Positions 1-8,230 of a DNA stretch of 64,000 nucleotides are shown piece by piece; positions within the stretch are counted from its first letter, which is position 1; each line of letters begins with the position of its first letter. This DNA is from Nitrososphaerota archaeon (GTDB lineage Archaea > Thermoproteota > Nitrososphaeria > Nitrososphaerales > Nitrosopumilaceae). The notes beneath the pieces are model-generated. The model was given only the letters and a program-made list of their open reading frames with translations, had not been told where the DNA came from and searched no databases. The stretch lies in NCBI GenBank assembly GCA_013287585.1, contig JABDDN010000001.1:24177-88176 (forward strand). The letters are read 5' to 3'. A program made the position numbers and the translations under genes.

Positions 1-11
1 GCAGTAAAAAT

Positions 12-344
12 CTAGTAACCGTTTTTCTGTCGTTCTTGATTAATTTTATTTTTCTTTTGATACTCATTAAAGATATCATCAGGCGTCATATTCAATTCAA
101 GAGAAGCTTGTATAACAAAGTGCCATATGTCTATGAGTTCCTCACGAGCGGCAGCCTGATCAAAATTAGTTGGTTTTTTCCACCACTTCCAGTTTGTAGT
201 TCTTTGTAATTCTATTGCCTCATGAACTATGGCTGTACAAAGAGCAGAAATTTTTTCTTCTACATTCTTTGGATATCTATCTAAATTCATCATTTTTTCC
301 AAATTCTTTTGTAACTTGAATATTGTTTCTAGTCTATCTTCCAT
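12..344 (-). CDS. Dimeric all-alpha dUTPase-like NTP pyrophosphatase
   Basis: This 110-residue all-helical protein resembles the dimeric dUTPase/MazG superfamily, which hydrolyses dUTP to dUMP and keeps uracil out of DNA. The metal-binding acidic pairs are visible: E42 and E45 in a first EXXE motif, E69 and D72 in a second. The C-terminal pattern of Lys, Asn and RQ..GY is typical of dimeric dUTPases. It is short for the family, which often exceeds 150 residues, so substrate preference (dUTP or another NTP) is inferred. It lies in the same direction as the PfkB gene upstream, about 34 bases away. Confidence 0.75.
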   Translation of the reverse strand: MEDRLETIFKLQKNLEKMMNLDRYPKNVEEKISALCTAIVHEAIELQRTTNWKWWKKPTNFDQAAAREELIDIWHFVIQASLELNMTPDDIFNEYQKKNKINQERQKNGY

Positions 345-378
345 GATCTTGATTTTAATTTGATATCTATAACCTTTG

Positions 379-1272
379 TTAGAATCTAACCATATTTCTA
401 TATTTTTTGAATCTTTTTTGAATTTGTGATCTCTTTAGATTTGTTAAACCATATACTCCATATTTTTCTACAGCAAATGATCCCATAATGTTTCCATAGA
501 CTGCAGCTTCACGAATAGTTGAGATTTTTGTGCTATTCTTGTTTGCCATGTATCCAATCATGCCACCTGCAAATGAGTCACCTGCTCCTGTAGGATCTAC
601 AATATCTTCCATTGAAAACGCAGGTGATGGGAAAACTACATCATCATAAAAAAGTAGAGAACCATGCTCGCCTTTTTTGATAATTACATATTTTGTTCCC
701 CACTCCATGATTTTTTTGGCACATGTTATGAGGTTATGAGTTTTAGTCAGAAGCTTTGCCTCCTCGTCATTTATTACAACCGAATCTACCACGCCCATCA
801 TTTTTATGACATCATTTCTTTTGCTAGAGATCCAAAAATTAATAGTATCACACATTGAAAACTTGACTCTGTCAAACTCTTTTATGATTTTAGTATTCTG
901 TATAGGATCATTATTTGCAAGATAAACAAATTCTGATTTTCTGTACTTTTCTGGTACGATGGGTCTAAAGCCCTCAAGAACATTAAGCTCTGTCTTATTT
1001 GTAGTTCTAATGCTTAATGTCTCATCATAACTTCCATCATATCTGAATGTTTTTCCATTTGCACGTACTACGCCTTTCAAATCAACAAATTTGTTTAAAA
1101 TATTGTAATATCCTTTTGGAAAATCTTGACCTATTACTGCAATAAGCCCAGGTTTTACAAAAAAACTGGCTGAGATTGCTGCATAAGTGGCAGCACCCCC
1201 AAGTACGTTTTTTAGAATTTTTGAAGGTGTCCTTATAGTATCTAGTGCAACAGAACCAAAAACTGTCAGCAT
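379..1272 (-). CDS. PfkB-family carbohydrate/nucleoside kinase
   Basis: A 297-residue ribokinase-fold kinase that phosphorylates a sugar or nucleoside with ATP in the cytoplasm. The N-terminal substrate-binding glycines (LGGAATYAA, near residue 25) and the C-terminal signature DPTGAGDSFAGG near residue 230, with the catalytic Asp, are intact. The substrate cannot be read from sequence; ribokinase-like and ADP-independent nucleoside kinases are both possible. It follows the LEA-like gene by 11 bases and is probably cotranscribed with it. Confidence 0.85.
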   Translation of the reverse strand: MLTVFGSVALDTIRTPSKILKNVLGGAATYAAISASFFVKPGLIAVIGQDFPKGYYNILNKFVDLKGVVRANGKTFRYDGSYDETLSIRTTNKTELNVLEGFRPIVPEKYRKSEFVYLANNDPIQNTKIIKEFDRVKFSMCDTINFWISSKRNDVIKMMGVVDSVVINDEEAKLLTKTHNLITCAKKIMEWGTKYVIIKKGEHGSLLFYDDVVFPSPAFSMEDIVDPTGAGDSFAGGMIGYMANKNSTKISTIREAAVYGNIMGSFAVEKYGVYGLTNLKRSQIQKRFKKYRNMVRF

Positions 1273-1283
1273 ATTTTGCTGAT

Positions 1284-1754
1284 TTACGTACCGTGTATAA
1301 ATGCGCTAGCTTCGTCTTGTGTAGGATAGTATGTAAAGGGAATATTAATTGAAGCAACAAGGAAATCGTATTTTGTTGTTCCAGTTAATTTTACAGATGG
1401 AACATTATCATTTTTGTTATATTTATCAAGAATTGCATTATCTGCTAGAAACGGCGCCTTCTCAACAGTATTTCCCATAGCGGGTATTGTAGACGGTTCT
1501 AGTGTACCACTACCAAGATCTTGGCCTTCAACAGATATGACAAAGTCAGTTTTTCCTACATTTAGAATCATTAATGATGGATTCTTAAATTCAAGCTGCA
1601 TGTTGTAAAGTGTACCATCGTTAGTTCTTTCTACAATCTTGCTGTCTACTATGGCTACATGAAGATGAGTGACAGAAACATACTGAATATACCCAAAAGC
1701 ACCAACCGCGCCTATTATTGCTATTATCATGATTACCTTAGAGTTCTTTTGCAT
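1284..1754 (-). CDS. LEA14/WHy-like membrane-anchored protein
   Basis: 156 residues with one N-terminal membrane segment (about residues 7-27), then a beta-rich extracytoplasmic domain. The pattern of a conserved NPS after alternating strands, with a G..LGSG turn, matches LEA type 2/WHy domains. Function unknown. Two other proteins in this window (7154-7651 and 38319-38876) have the same architecture, so this looks like a small paralogous family. Confidence 0.6.
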   Translation of the reverse strand: MQKNSKVIMIIAIIGAVGAFGYIQYVSVTHLHVAIVDSKIVERTNDGTLYNMQLEFKNPSLMILNVGKTDFVISVEGQDLGSGTLEPSTIPAMGNTVEKAPFLADNAILDKYNKNDNVPSVKLTGTTKYDFLVASINIPFTYYPTQDEASAFIHGT

Positions 1755-1890
1755 ATTATCTCAACTAAAAAATTCCTTTTTAGCACACATAGGAAAAAAA
1801 ACCAAATAATTTGTGTAAAAATTTTGATCTATTTTCTAAGCTACTTAGAGCTAGTAGAATAAATGAAAATACTCAAATGGATTGATACAA

Positions 1891-2379
1891 ATGGCCAAAA
1901 TTAGACTAAAATTTGGTGAAAATGAGATAGAAGTAGAATCTAAGGACTTTTACATAGACAATAAAAGCATAGACGAAGTCATATACAATCTTTCTAGGTT
2001 TGTAGCAAGAAATCAAACAGAAGAGCAAAGAACAAATGCACCAGTAGAAATCCTAAGAGAAGCACTAAATGAACCAAAAACAAATTATCTAAGTTCACTT
2101 GAAGATGCTGAAATTCATGAACCTGAATTCGTTCAACCAATTTCTATTGATAGGAATCAGATAAGAAGCAAAATACACATACTAGCACGGGATTCTTTTT
2201 TTGAACAACCAAGAACAGTTTCAGAGGTTGTTGCACAACTCCGTGAATATGGTTGGGCTGCTGTGCCATTAGATGTTTCAAAGATACTAGCAAATATGGC
2301 CTTGAAAAAAGAAATACAGAAAGACATGCGAGAAAAGCGTAGCTATTACTCAAACAAGATAATAATACAGTTCAGCTAG
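1891..2379 (+). CDS. Conserved hypothetical protein, possible winged helix
   Basis: About 162 residues, soluble. I do not recognise a named family. The N-terminal 40 residues look like a small beta domain (MAKIRLKFG...). The C-terminal half (about 85-160) has helix-turn-helix-like spacing, with a segment of the type V..QLREYGW followed by basic residues, which would suit a winged helix. I chose ATG 1891 over the TTG at 1882 because a TATA-like AATAAATG near 1858-1866 sits about 25 bases upstream, giving a leaderless mRNA. Its end overlaps the convergent zinc-ribbon gene by 8 bases. Confidence 0.6.
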   Translation: MAKIRLKFGENEIEVESKDFYIDNKSIDEVIYNLSRFVARNQTEEQRTNAPVEILREALNEPKTNYLSSLEDAEIHEPEFVQPISIDRNQIRSKIHILARDSFFEQPRTVSEVVAQLREYGWAAVPLDVSKILANMALKKEIQKDMREKRSYYSNKIIIQFS

Positions 2380-2566
2380 ACTTGTAACCACAAATTTTGC
2401 AGGAATCAAATACATCTCCTTCCAAGTGGTCAAAATGAACATTACATCTTCTACATGTGTGGTGCATGTCAAAATACCCATCACTTTCGATCTCGCTTAC
2501 CTGTTCTGATTTCAGATCAATACTTCCACACTTTATACAATGACAACCACATTGCATAAAATCCAT
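2372..2566 (-). CDS. Small zinc-ribbon protein
   Basis: 64 residues containing a CGCHC..CG cluster near the N-terminus, then CRRC and CKIC pairs. These cysteines and histidines are the only strong signature and suggest one or two zinc sites. Partner and role unknown. It is convergent with the preceding gene. It is one of several very small Cys-rich proteins in the window (see 5112-5231 and 25363-25593). Confidence 0.6.
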   Translation of the reverse strand: MDFMQCGCHCIKCGSIDLKSEQVSEIESDGYFDMHHTCRRCNVHFDHLEGDVFDSCKICGYKSS

Positions 2567-2587
2567 TTATGGAATACTCCTAATAAT

Positions 2588-3502
2588 CTAGTTGAAATTT
2601 AAGCGGTTTCTAAACTGTAATGCAATTACAGCGGTGATCCCTATGACCAACGGCACAAACAATGGAAATTCAGGAATTGCAGTTGTACCTGTTAACTGAA
2701 TTGTGCCAGACTTGGATGGATGTAATCCAATCCAAGCATGAGTTCCATTATTGTAAAATGTGTCAGTTAAAGTGCCGTTACCGTTAATCTTTCCTTGATA
2801 TGGTCCCCATAAAAGCTCCTGTGGCATTATTACCGTTACAAATGAATGTGGTTTATTGATGTCAAATGCATAGGCTTTTGCTGATTGGTCAAATGTATGA
2901 GGACCCAAATCTGAAAGAGTTCGTATACCTACTGTGAAATTATTGTTTTGCCATTGGACATTTTGTAAAGTTATTGGTTCATTGATAATATAGTCCAAAG
3001 TAAAACCCTCGCCATGCTGTCGAAGTCCATGATCACCAAGATAAACTGGTCTATGATTGGCCCAAATCGTGTCATCTCCTTTTGGGAAATAAAAGTCTGT
3101 ATAACCTGCATCTGATGGTTCTGTATAATTCCATTCCCAAACACCATTAATTTGAGATACAACATTTGTTAGATCATATTTGATTATAGTCAAATTTCTT
3201 GATGTGGGAGGAAACAATACTGATTTTTGAGCTGTGGCTACACTGAAATATTGTACAGAACTGCCATTTTGATCCGTTACAGAAAAGTTTGTCATGTTTC
3301 CTTTTACTGCAATTACCTGAATTGCTACTGCATTGTTACCTTTAACAAAATGTGTCACATGAGCTGTTCCGCTTCCATCAAGTACAATTTTAATGTCTTC
3401 CACTGGTTTTTGTCCCATTGTTAATTCCTGACCAAAAACTTGTGACACTGATAAAAGCATCAATGACACTATTAAAATTGAAAGTAATTTTCTCAAATTC
3501 AT
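2588..3502 (-). CDS. Secreted protein with C-terminal PEF anchor
   Basis: About 304 residues. I start at ATG 3502, because it gives a classic signal peptide (MNLRKLLSILIVSLMLLSV...FGQ); the longer reading frame adds an unrelated hydrophilic stretch and overlaps the cyclophilin gene. The body is beta-rich and exported. The C-terminus has IPEF followed by a hydrophobic segment and basic residues, as in archaeal PEF-type sorting signals processed by archaeosortases. It lies 5 bases after the cyclophilin gene. Function unknown, probably a cell-surface protein. Confidence 0.7.
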   Translation of the reverse strand: MNLRKLLSILIVSLMLLSVSQVFGQELTMGQKPVEDIKIVLDGSGTAHVTHFVKGNNAVAIQVIAVKGNMTNFSVTDQNGSSVQYFSVATAQKSVLFPPTSRNLTIIKYDLTNVVSQINGVWEWNYTEPSDAGYTDFYFPKGDDTIWANHRPVYLGDHGLRQHGEGFTLDYIINEPITLQNVQWQNNNFTVGIRTLSDLGPHTFDQSAKAYAFDINKPHSFVTVIMPQELLWGPYQGKINGNGTLTDTFYNNGTHAWIGLHPSKSGTIQLTGTTAIPEFPLFVPLVIGITAVIALQFRNRLNFN

Positions 3503-3507
3503 TATCC

Positions 3508-3987
3508 CTATTCTGATATTGTCACATGAAGCATTTTTGCTTCCTGATGTGGGCAATCATTTTTGTCTCGTGGCAAATTCACTATTTTATCTGCTACATC
3601 CATACCTTCTGTCACTCTGCCAAAGACGGTATACTGTTTATCAAGAAAAGTACTATCTGTTGTAACTATGAAAAATTGTGAACCAGCGCTATTAGGATCC
3701 ATTGCACGAGCCATAGAGACTATTCCACGAAGATGTGATTTGGAACTAAATTCGGCTTTGATAGTATGGCCTGGACCACCCGTACCCCACTTACTTTTAT
3801 CTGACTTTTTGGTATTTGGATCTCCACCCTGAACCATGAATCCTGGAATAACCCTGTGAAATAACGTTCCGTCGTAGAAGGAGCCCTTTGCAAGTTTTGT
3901 GAAATTTCTTACCGTTTCAGGTGCAAGTTCTGGTAAAAGATCAAAAACTATCTTGCCAAAATTTGTCTCTATTGTAGCCTTGGGCAT
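3508..3987 (-). CDS. Cyclophilin-type peptidyl-prolyl isomerase
   Basis: About 159 residues, a full single-domain cyclophilin catalysing cis-trans isomerisation of Xaa-Pro bonds. The core FHRVIPGFMVQGGD with the catalytic Arg, the GGPG.TI loop, and the MARA...GSQFFI segment are all present. No signal peptide, so cytoplasmic. ATG 3987 is preferred to the TTG three codons upstream. It is the first gene of a pair with the secreted PEF-anchored protein. Confidence 0.92.
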   Translation of the reverse strand: MPKATIETNFGKIVFDLLPELAPETVRNFTKLAKGSFYDGTLFHRVIPGFMVQGGDPNTKKSDKSKWGTGGPGHTIKAEFSSKSHLRGIVSMARAMDPNSAGSQFFIVTTDSTFLDKQYTVFGRVTEGMDVADKIVNLPRDKNDCPHQEAKMLHVTISE

Positions 3988-4314
3988 TTTCTTCAAACTG
4001 GGTCATTTAATCATAAGAACCTTTCTTCACAATTGTTTATGTTAAAGATGGTTTGCCATTGTAAATACAGGCTACTGTTAATACTGCAGAAATTATACCA
4101 AATAATCTAATTATCACAAAAATGAATCAAAAAATTCCAAGACTTTTAATTTCCATAATCAATTAACATAACAATAGATAAAGCCCAGCATGTTATTTTT
4201 TGATAAATTATATACCTGGATTTAATCTTATTTGAACTAGGAAAAATCTTTTATGTAATCAAAATTTTTCCATTTTTTTAAATATGAAAGTAATACAAAA
4301 AAGATAGTAACAGT

Positions 4315-4322
4315 CTTATATA
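4315..4322 (+). promoter_or_regulatory. TATA box for the 4345 gene
   Basis: CTTATATA centred about 26 bases before the GTG at 4345. The spacing fits an archaeal promoter making a leaderless mRNA. The rest of the intergenic stretch 3988-4314 is AT-rich and shows no gene. Confidence 0.5.
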
Positions 4323-4344
4323 GAAGATCTGAAAAATACAAAAC

Positions 4345-4581
4345 GTGAATCGCTCTACTCAAAGCACAAATATTAAACAAGCCATAAACTCGTTGCTTGA
4401 CAAGGGCCTTACAGATAAACAAGATATCTATACCAAAGTGGTAGAAGAGCTTGGTGTTCCAAGACCAACGGTAAGGCGAGTAGCACGAGATCTACGAAAT
4501 GAACTTTTACAAAAAATTCAGATTTTGCAGTCTGAGGTTCCAAAACTTGGATCAGGCGATAAAGATACTAGTACCGACTAG
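4345..4581 (+). CDS. Small helix-turn-helix protein
   Basis: 78 residues starting with GTG. Residues 10-60 are helical, with a recognition-helix-like GVPRPTVRRVARDLR. This suggests a compact DNA-binding protein with a charged C-terminal tail. A TATA box at 4315-4322 supports the GTG start. A T-rich stretch follows the stop (4590-4601). No target can be inferred. Confidence 0.6.
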   Translation: MNRSTQSTNIKQAINSLLDKGLTDKQDIYTKVVEELGVPRPTVRRVARDLRNELLQKIQILQSEVPKLGSGDKDTSTD

Positions 4582-4587
4582 CAAAAT

Positions 4588-4601
4588 CTTTCCTTTTTAT
4601 A
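4588..4601 (+). terminator. T-rich putative terminator
   Basis: A pyrimidine tract (TCTTTCCTTTTT) just after the stop of the small HTH gene, without a clear stem. Archaeal termination often occurs at such U-tracts. Weak evidence. Confidence 0.3.
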
Positions 4602-4664
4602 ATATGTATTTTAGATCTGATAATTTCCATTACTATTATATTCTAGGAATCGTGTGATAAAATT

Positions 4665-5111
4665 ATGGGGCACATTCCTACCATAGTAGTTATTTGTCTT
4701 GCTTCTGCTCTTACAACACTATACTTTGTGCTCCCAGATGCAGTACACTTTGCTATGATAGTCTTCATTGCAGCCGCATGGTTTCTTGCTGCAATATGTT
4801 GGTTAGCACAAAAGAGTGCTGACTATATTACGAAGGGCGGATACGGTCATGAAGAAAAAAAAAAGCTAGTCAACACTAATAATCATCAACAAACAGTACA
4901 GGTAACTTCAAACCAAATCAAACAAGCCAAAGTCGCACTTGGTGTAGAGTTAGATGAATTACGAAACATTGTAAAAAATAAAGATAGTGAGATTGAAAAC
5001 CTAAAAAATGAGATTGCTAGTCTGCAGACTCTTGTACAAATAGAAGCCCTCAAGACAGAGCTTGCAAATCTAAAAGCACTAGCAGCAAAGGAAAGCTCAA
5101 AGAGAAAATAA
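4665..5111 (+). CDS. Membrane protein with C-terminal coiled coil
   Basis: 148 residues. Two adjacent membrane segments (about 4-24 and 28-48), a linker, then a long heptad-rich region (about 80-145, with repeats of the type ELDELRNIVKNKDSEIENLK). The coiled coil probably lies in the cytoplasm. No enzymatic motif; a scaffold or membrane organiser is possible. Unrecognised family. Confidence 0.6.
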   Translation: MGHIPTIVVICLASALTTLYFVLPDAVHFAMIVFIAAAWFLAAICWLAQKSADYITKGGYGHEEKKKLVNTNNHQQTVQVTSNQIKQAKVALGVELDELRNIVKNKDSEIENLKNEIASLQTLVQIEALKTELANLKALAAKESSKRK

Positions 5112-5231
5112 TTATTTACAATGTGAACAGCTAATCTTTCCGTGATTTTCTTTACAGCCAGGACAGCTTACTGCACCGCCAAAATGGCAATTACAACGAC
5201 ATCCATCATTTAATTTCTCTTCTGGTACCAT
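5112..5231 (-). CDS. 39-residue zinc-ribbon microprotein
   Basis: A short frame starting with ATG at 5231 encodes 39 residues with Cys at 11, 13, 15, 23, 26, 35 and 38 and His at 16, 30 and 37. The CXC, CPGC and CSHC arrangement is a strong zinc-ribbon signature for such a short ORF. Its stop codon abuts the end of the convergent coiled-coil gene at 5111. No function can be assigned. Seven Cys in 39 residues argues for a real gene. Confidence 0.55.
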   Translation of the reverse strand: MVPEEKLNDGCRCNCHFGGAVSCPGCKENHGKISCSHCK

Positions 5232-5287
5232 TTGATATACATTAATTATGCGTCATCTTAATATGTAACTTTTTCAAAAGAGAATTT

Positions 5288-5698
5288 ATGAAGTATATGC
5301 TTGGTATGGCGGTAGGAATCATTTTACTATTATTACCAAGCCTAAGCTCTGTATCACAAGGAGTCCAATGGGATCCAAAATTAATTGCCAATGACAATAT
5401 TCAATTAGAAAAATCAATAGTATACATGCATATTCCAGCTGATAACAAACTTCCATTTGGTTGTGTTTGGGGCAAAGTAACAGACGCTGTACCAGGATAT
5501 CCAGTAGTAGTTCAGATTTATCAAAATGGTAAACCAGTTTATTTTGCCCAAGTAGATATGAAAAGTGATGGTTCATACGAACACTATTTTAGAATTAAAT
5601 CTGTAGATGGTAATAACGTGATTAATATTTTCCAGGGAGATTACACTGTTGACATCTTCAAAACAGTTTATGCTACAACTGCTCCAACTACAACCTAA
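5288..5698 (+). CDS. Small secreted protein
   Basis: 136 residues with a signal peptide (about residues 1-23) followed by a beta-sandwich-like domain with the pattern GCVWGKV...GYPVVVQIYQNGKPVYFAQVD. The Thr-rich end (TTAPTTT) may be glycosylated. It resembles small Ig-like or carboxypeptidase-regulatory-like surface domains of Thaumarchaeota, but I cannot name the family. Confidence 0.6.
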   Translation: MKYMLGMAVGIILLLLPSLSSVSQGVQWDPKLIANDNIQLEKSIVYMHIPADNKLPFGCVWGKVTDAVPGYPVVVQIYQNGKPVYFAQVDMKSDGSYEHYFRIKSVDGNNVINIFQGDYTVDIFKTVYATTAPTTT

Positions 5699-5735
5699 GA
5701 AAGTTTTCATAATTTCATCTAATACTGTAATAAAG

Positions 5736-5828
5736 CGGGCTCGGAGGGCTTCGATCCCTCGACCTGTAACTTAGGAGGCTACTGCGCTATCCATGTTGCG
5801 CGTCAATAAGACTCTGCGCTACGAGCCC
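5736..5828 (-). tRNA. tRNA-Arg(CCU) with an 18-nt insertion in the D arm
   Basis: On the minus strand the acceptor GGGCTCG pairs with CGAGCCC and is followed by a G discriminator. The anticodon arm GTAGC-CTCCTAA-GTTAC gives anticodon CCU, and the T arm is GAGGG-ATCGAAG-CCCTC. The gene is 93 nt long, about 18 more than expected. The excess lies in the D arm, between two copies of GCGCA. Removing 18 nt leaves the normal arm GCGC-AACATGGATA-GCGC with GG at 18-19. It is therefore probably a non-canonical archaeal tRNA intron; I could not draw a canonical bulge-helix-bulge. Confidence 0.9.
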
Positions 5829-5853
5829 AGAAAAAATCAGTCTTGTTAACAAT

Positions 5854-6564
5854 TTAAGCGTAATCAAGATTTGAAACTATCATCTGTCTGATTTGATTCC
5901 AGGTTGGATCATTCAGACTGTTCCATTTTTCATAAAATACAACATCTTTCAAATCAAGTCGTGGAAGCCAACCAGCTGCTTCTAGATCTGGTTTTTCTGC
6001 AAACTTTGAAACATGACCCAGACACAAGTATGCAATGGGAACAACATGTTCTGGTATTTCAAGAATTTTTTTCAGATCATCATTTGAAAGTATGCTGACC
6101 CAACCAAGCCCAATGCCTTCTGTTCTTGCGGCAAGCCAAAGATTTTGTATCGCACAACATACACTGTAAATTCCGGTTTCAGGAATACTTGATCTTCCTA
6201 TTACAAAGGGACCAAATTTCGTAGGATCATATGTTACACAGACATTTATTGCCGAAGACAAAATTCCTTCTAACCTTAAGGAAAGATATTTTGTCTTCTT
6301 TGGATCCTCGACAAGAGTTGCAGAGCGTTTTCTTTCATTATCAAACGATTTTTTTACTTTCTTTCTGGTCTCAACATCTTTTATCAGAATAAAGTTCCAT
6401 GGCTGAGAAAAACCGACAGATGGTGCATGATGCGCCGCATTTAGAATTTTAGACAGAGTCTTATCATCAATTGGCTTTGGTATAAAATGAGATCTCACAT
6501 CACGTCTTGAAAAAACTGCTTTGTAAAAACCGTTTTTTTCATCTTGGGAGAATTCTTCATTCAT
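5854..6564 (-). CDS. bluB: BluB, 5,6-dimethylbenzimidazole synthase
   Basis: About 236 residues of the nitroreductase fold. BluB converts FMNH2 and O2 to dimethylbenzimidazole, the lower ligand of cobalamin. Subfamily marks are FSRRDVRSHF near the N-terminus, HHAPSVGFSQPWNF, PETGIYSV..AIQNLWLAA, and the C-terminal YLCLGHV...W.PR.DL...V.YEKW. Ammonia-oxidising archaea are known cobalamin producers. I use ATG 6564 because the preceding frame start is a TTG. A general nitroreductase is less likely, given the match across the whole length. Confidence 0.85.
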   Translation of the reverse strand: MNEEFSQDEKNGFYKAVFSRRDVRSHFIPKPIDDKTLSKILNAAHHAPSVGFSQPWNFILIKDVETRKKVKKSFDNERKRSATLVEDPKKTKYLSLRLEGILSSAINVCVTYDPTKFGPFVIGRSSIPETGIYSVCCAIQNLWLAARTEGIGLGWVSILSNDDLKKILEIPEHVVPIAYLCLGHVSKFAEKPDLEAAGWLPRLDLKDVVFYEKWNSLNDPTWNQIRQMIVSNLDYA

Positions 6565-6650
6565 CAAACACCCACCAGTAACAATGCATATTATTCTTGT
6601 TTTCTCAAATTAAACGTTAATAACGCCTACAAGAAGAGTCGTATTTTAAC

Positions 6651-6724
6651 GGGCCGATCGTCTAGTTGGTTAGGATACCGCCCTGACACGGCGGTGGTCG
6701 AGAGTTCAAATCTCTCTCGGCCCA
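6651..6724 (+). tRNA. tRNA-Val(GAC)
   Basis: 74 nt. Acceptor GGGCCGA pairs with TCGGCCC, discriminator A. D arm with TTGGTTAGGA; anticodon stem CCGCC/GGCGG with loop CTGACAC, anticodon GAC; T arm GAGAG-TTCAAAT-CTCTC. No intron and no encoded CCA. Confidence 0.95.
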
Positions 6725-6759
6725 TCTGTTTTTATTCTATAATTTTATGTTTAGTATCA

Positions 6760-7152
6760 GTGCCCAAATTTACTCAAAAGGAAATTGAATTTTTACAAAA
6801 TAATGAAGCATGTAGAATAGCAACCTCTCATGATAACATACCACATGTTACTCCAGTTACATATTATTTTGAAGATGGTTTTTTCTATCTGGCAACAGAT
6901 TATAATACAAAAAAATATTCCAATCTTAAAAAAAATAACAAAATAGCAATAACTGTAGACATTTACATGTCTGGAAAACATAAGGCTGTAATCGTACAGG
7001 GAACGACAGAATTTATTGAAAAGGGATCAGAATACAAGCAGTTGTATGAAATTTTTTATAAAAAATTTTCATGGGTTAGAGATAATCCTTGGAAAGAGGG
7101 AGAAGCGCCCTTTGTTAAAATAAAACCAAAAACAAAGACCAGCTGGGTCTAA
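6760..7152 (+). CDS. Pyridoxamine 5'-phosphate oxidase-like FMN/F420 protein
   Basis: 130 residues of the split beta-barrel flavin-binding family. An N-terminal helix (FTQKEIEFLQNNEACRIAT) is followed by HVTPVTYYFEDGFFYLAT and a central KYSNLKKNNKIAITVD, which match PNPOx-like proteins that bind FMN or F420. The substrate is unknown. I choose GTG 6760; the longer frame would run back through the tRNA-Val gene. It ends one base before the convergent LEA-like gene. Confidence 0.75.
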   Translation: MPKFTQKEIEFLQNNEACRIATSHDNIPHVTPVTYYFEDGFFYLATDYNTKKYSNLKKNNKIAITVDIYMSGKHKAVIVQGTTEFIEKGSEYKQLYEIFYKKFSWVRDNPWKEGEAPFVKIKPKTKTSWV

Positions 7153-7153
7153 A

Positions 7154-7651
7154 CTAGCCAAATGTAGATTCAAAATCTCTTGTAATTAGAGTCCACGCCG
7201 ACTCTACGGTTACCTGACCTGTTACCTTGTAGCTAACTGGCTGACCATTTATGATGGATTGGTATTCATTAGAAATTTGATCAGTATCCACAAGTTCAAA
7301 CGTATTGGTAAATGTCACTGTGCTACTGGGGAACAGTGGCGCTCTTCCAGCCATGGCAATGTCCTCAGTACTATAATGACCACTTCCAAGATGCTTACCA
7401 TTTACAAACAAATCATAATTGATAGAAGGAATGGTGGATGTTATAGTAGTAGGATTTGTTACATTAAACAATACTTCAAGATGAGCTCGATTGTTTATCT
7501 TGTCTACATCAATTAACTTTACGCCAGCCAAATCTATGTTTATTTGTTTGAGAGTATCTTGACCCGAGTTTGCAAATAAAACTAAAGAAAGCATCAAAAC
7601 TCCCAATCCAGCAAATGCACTAAATATAACAACTCGACCTCTACTGACCAA
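7154..7651 (-). CDS. LEA14/WHy-like membrane-anchored protein
   Basis: About 165 residues if started at TTG 7651; the frame remains open to 7771 but would then overlap the start of the divergent CopD-like gene. There is one membrane segment (VVIFSAFAGLGVLMLSLVLF), then a beta domain with the NPTT and LFVNGKHLGSGHYS pattern of LEA type 2 proteins. A TATA-like TATATTTTATT lies near 7722-7735 on this strand. The start is uncertain. It is a paralogue of 1284-1754 and 38319-38876 by architecture. Confidence 0.6.
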   Translation of the reverse strand: MVSRGRVVIFSAFAGLGVLMLSLVLFANSGQDTLKQINIDLAGVKLIDVDKINNRAHLEVLFNVTNPTTITSTIPSINYDLFVNGKHLGSGHYSTEDIAMAGRAPLFPSSTVTFTNTFELVDTDQISNEYQSIINGQPVSYKVTGQVTVESAWTLITRDFESTFG

Positions 7652-7735
7652 TTCAACAGCTACGGGTTCTATAGAATTAAAAAACCTTCTCAGGATCCGA
7701 ATAGATATTACTTGTAATAATAAAATATACTGATA

Positions 7736-8230
7736 ATGCCAATTTTGGATGCCATACTGATGTGGGCACATCTCGTTTCTGCTTCTATATGGGTAGGAGG
7801 CTCAATTTTCATTGGAATTGTTTTGGCACCATTATTGAAGACAATCTCAGAATCGGTAGAAGAAAGAGTAGCAATAATGATTCGGGTAGGAAGAAAATTT
7901 AACAAGATTGCAATTCCATCCTTAGCAATTTTGATTTCCACTGGACTTTACAGCTCATCTAACATTCTGAGTAGACCTCAATTCTTGTTTTCTACAAATT
8001 ATGGAATAATACTTGTAATAAAGATAATTCTTGTAATTTCTTTACTTGTGATGTTTGCTATTCATGTTAGGATAATTCGAACTGAAATTGAGAAAAAGAT
8101 TGAATCAAAAGAAATGCTACCAGAAATAGTTCAAAAACTTCGTTCAAAAATAATTTCTCTTGGCAGAATTATGGTCTTTGTTTCTATAGCTATATTGCTT
8201 ATGGCAGCACTACTGCATTCAGGCATATGA
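7736..8230 (+). CDS. CopD-domain membrane protein
   Basis: 164 residues with four membrane helices. The first contains MWAHLVSASIWVGGSIF, the characteristic His-Trp helix of CopD/YcnJ-type copper-resistance membrane domains. The second helical pair is separated by a basic loop (RVGRKFNKIAIP). A role in copper handling or heme-linked redox is inferred from the family. A larger CopC-CopD protein occurs at 57653-60622. Confidence 0.7.
   Translation: MPILDAILMWAHLVSASIWVGGSIFIGIVLAPLLKTISESVEERVAIMIRVGRKFNKIAIPSLAILISTGLYSSSNILSRPQFLFSTNYGIILVIKIILVISLLVMFAIHVRIIRTEIEKKIESKEMLPEIVQKLRSKIISLGRIMVFVSIAILLMAALLHSGI

Noticed and set aside
1082..1360. 92-codon minus-strand frame overlapping the PfkB and LEA-like genes
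   Set aside because: It is a shadow in another frame across two well-supported genes.
6544..6759. Upstream extension of the PNPOx-like frame
   Set aside because: It runs through tRNA-Val(GAC) at 6651-6724 and into the divergent bluB start; GTG 6760 gives the expected family N-terminus.
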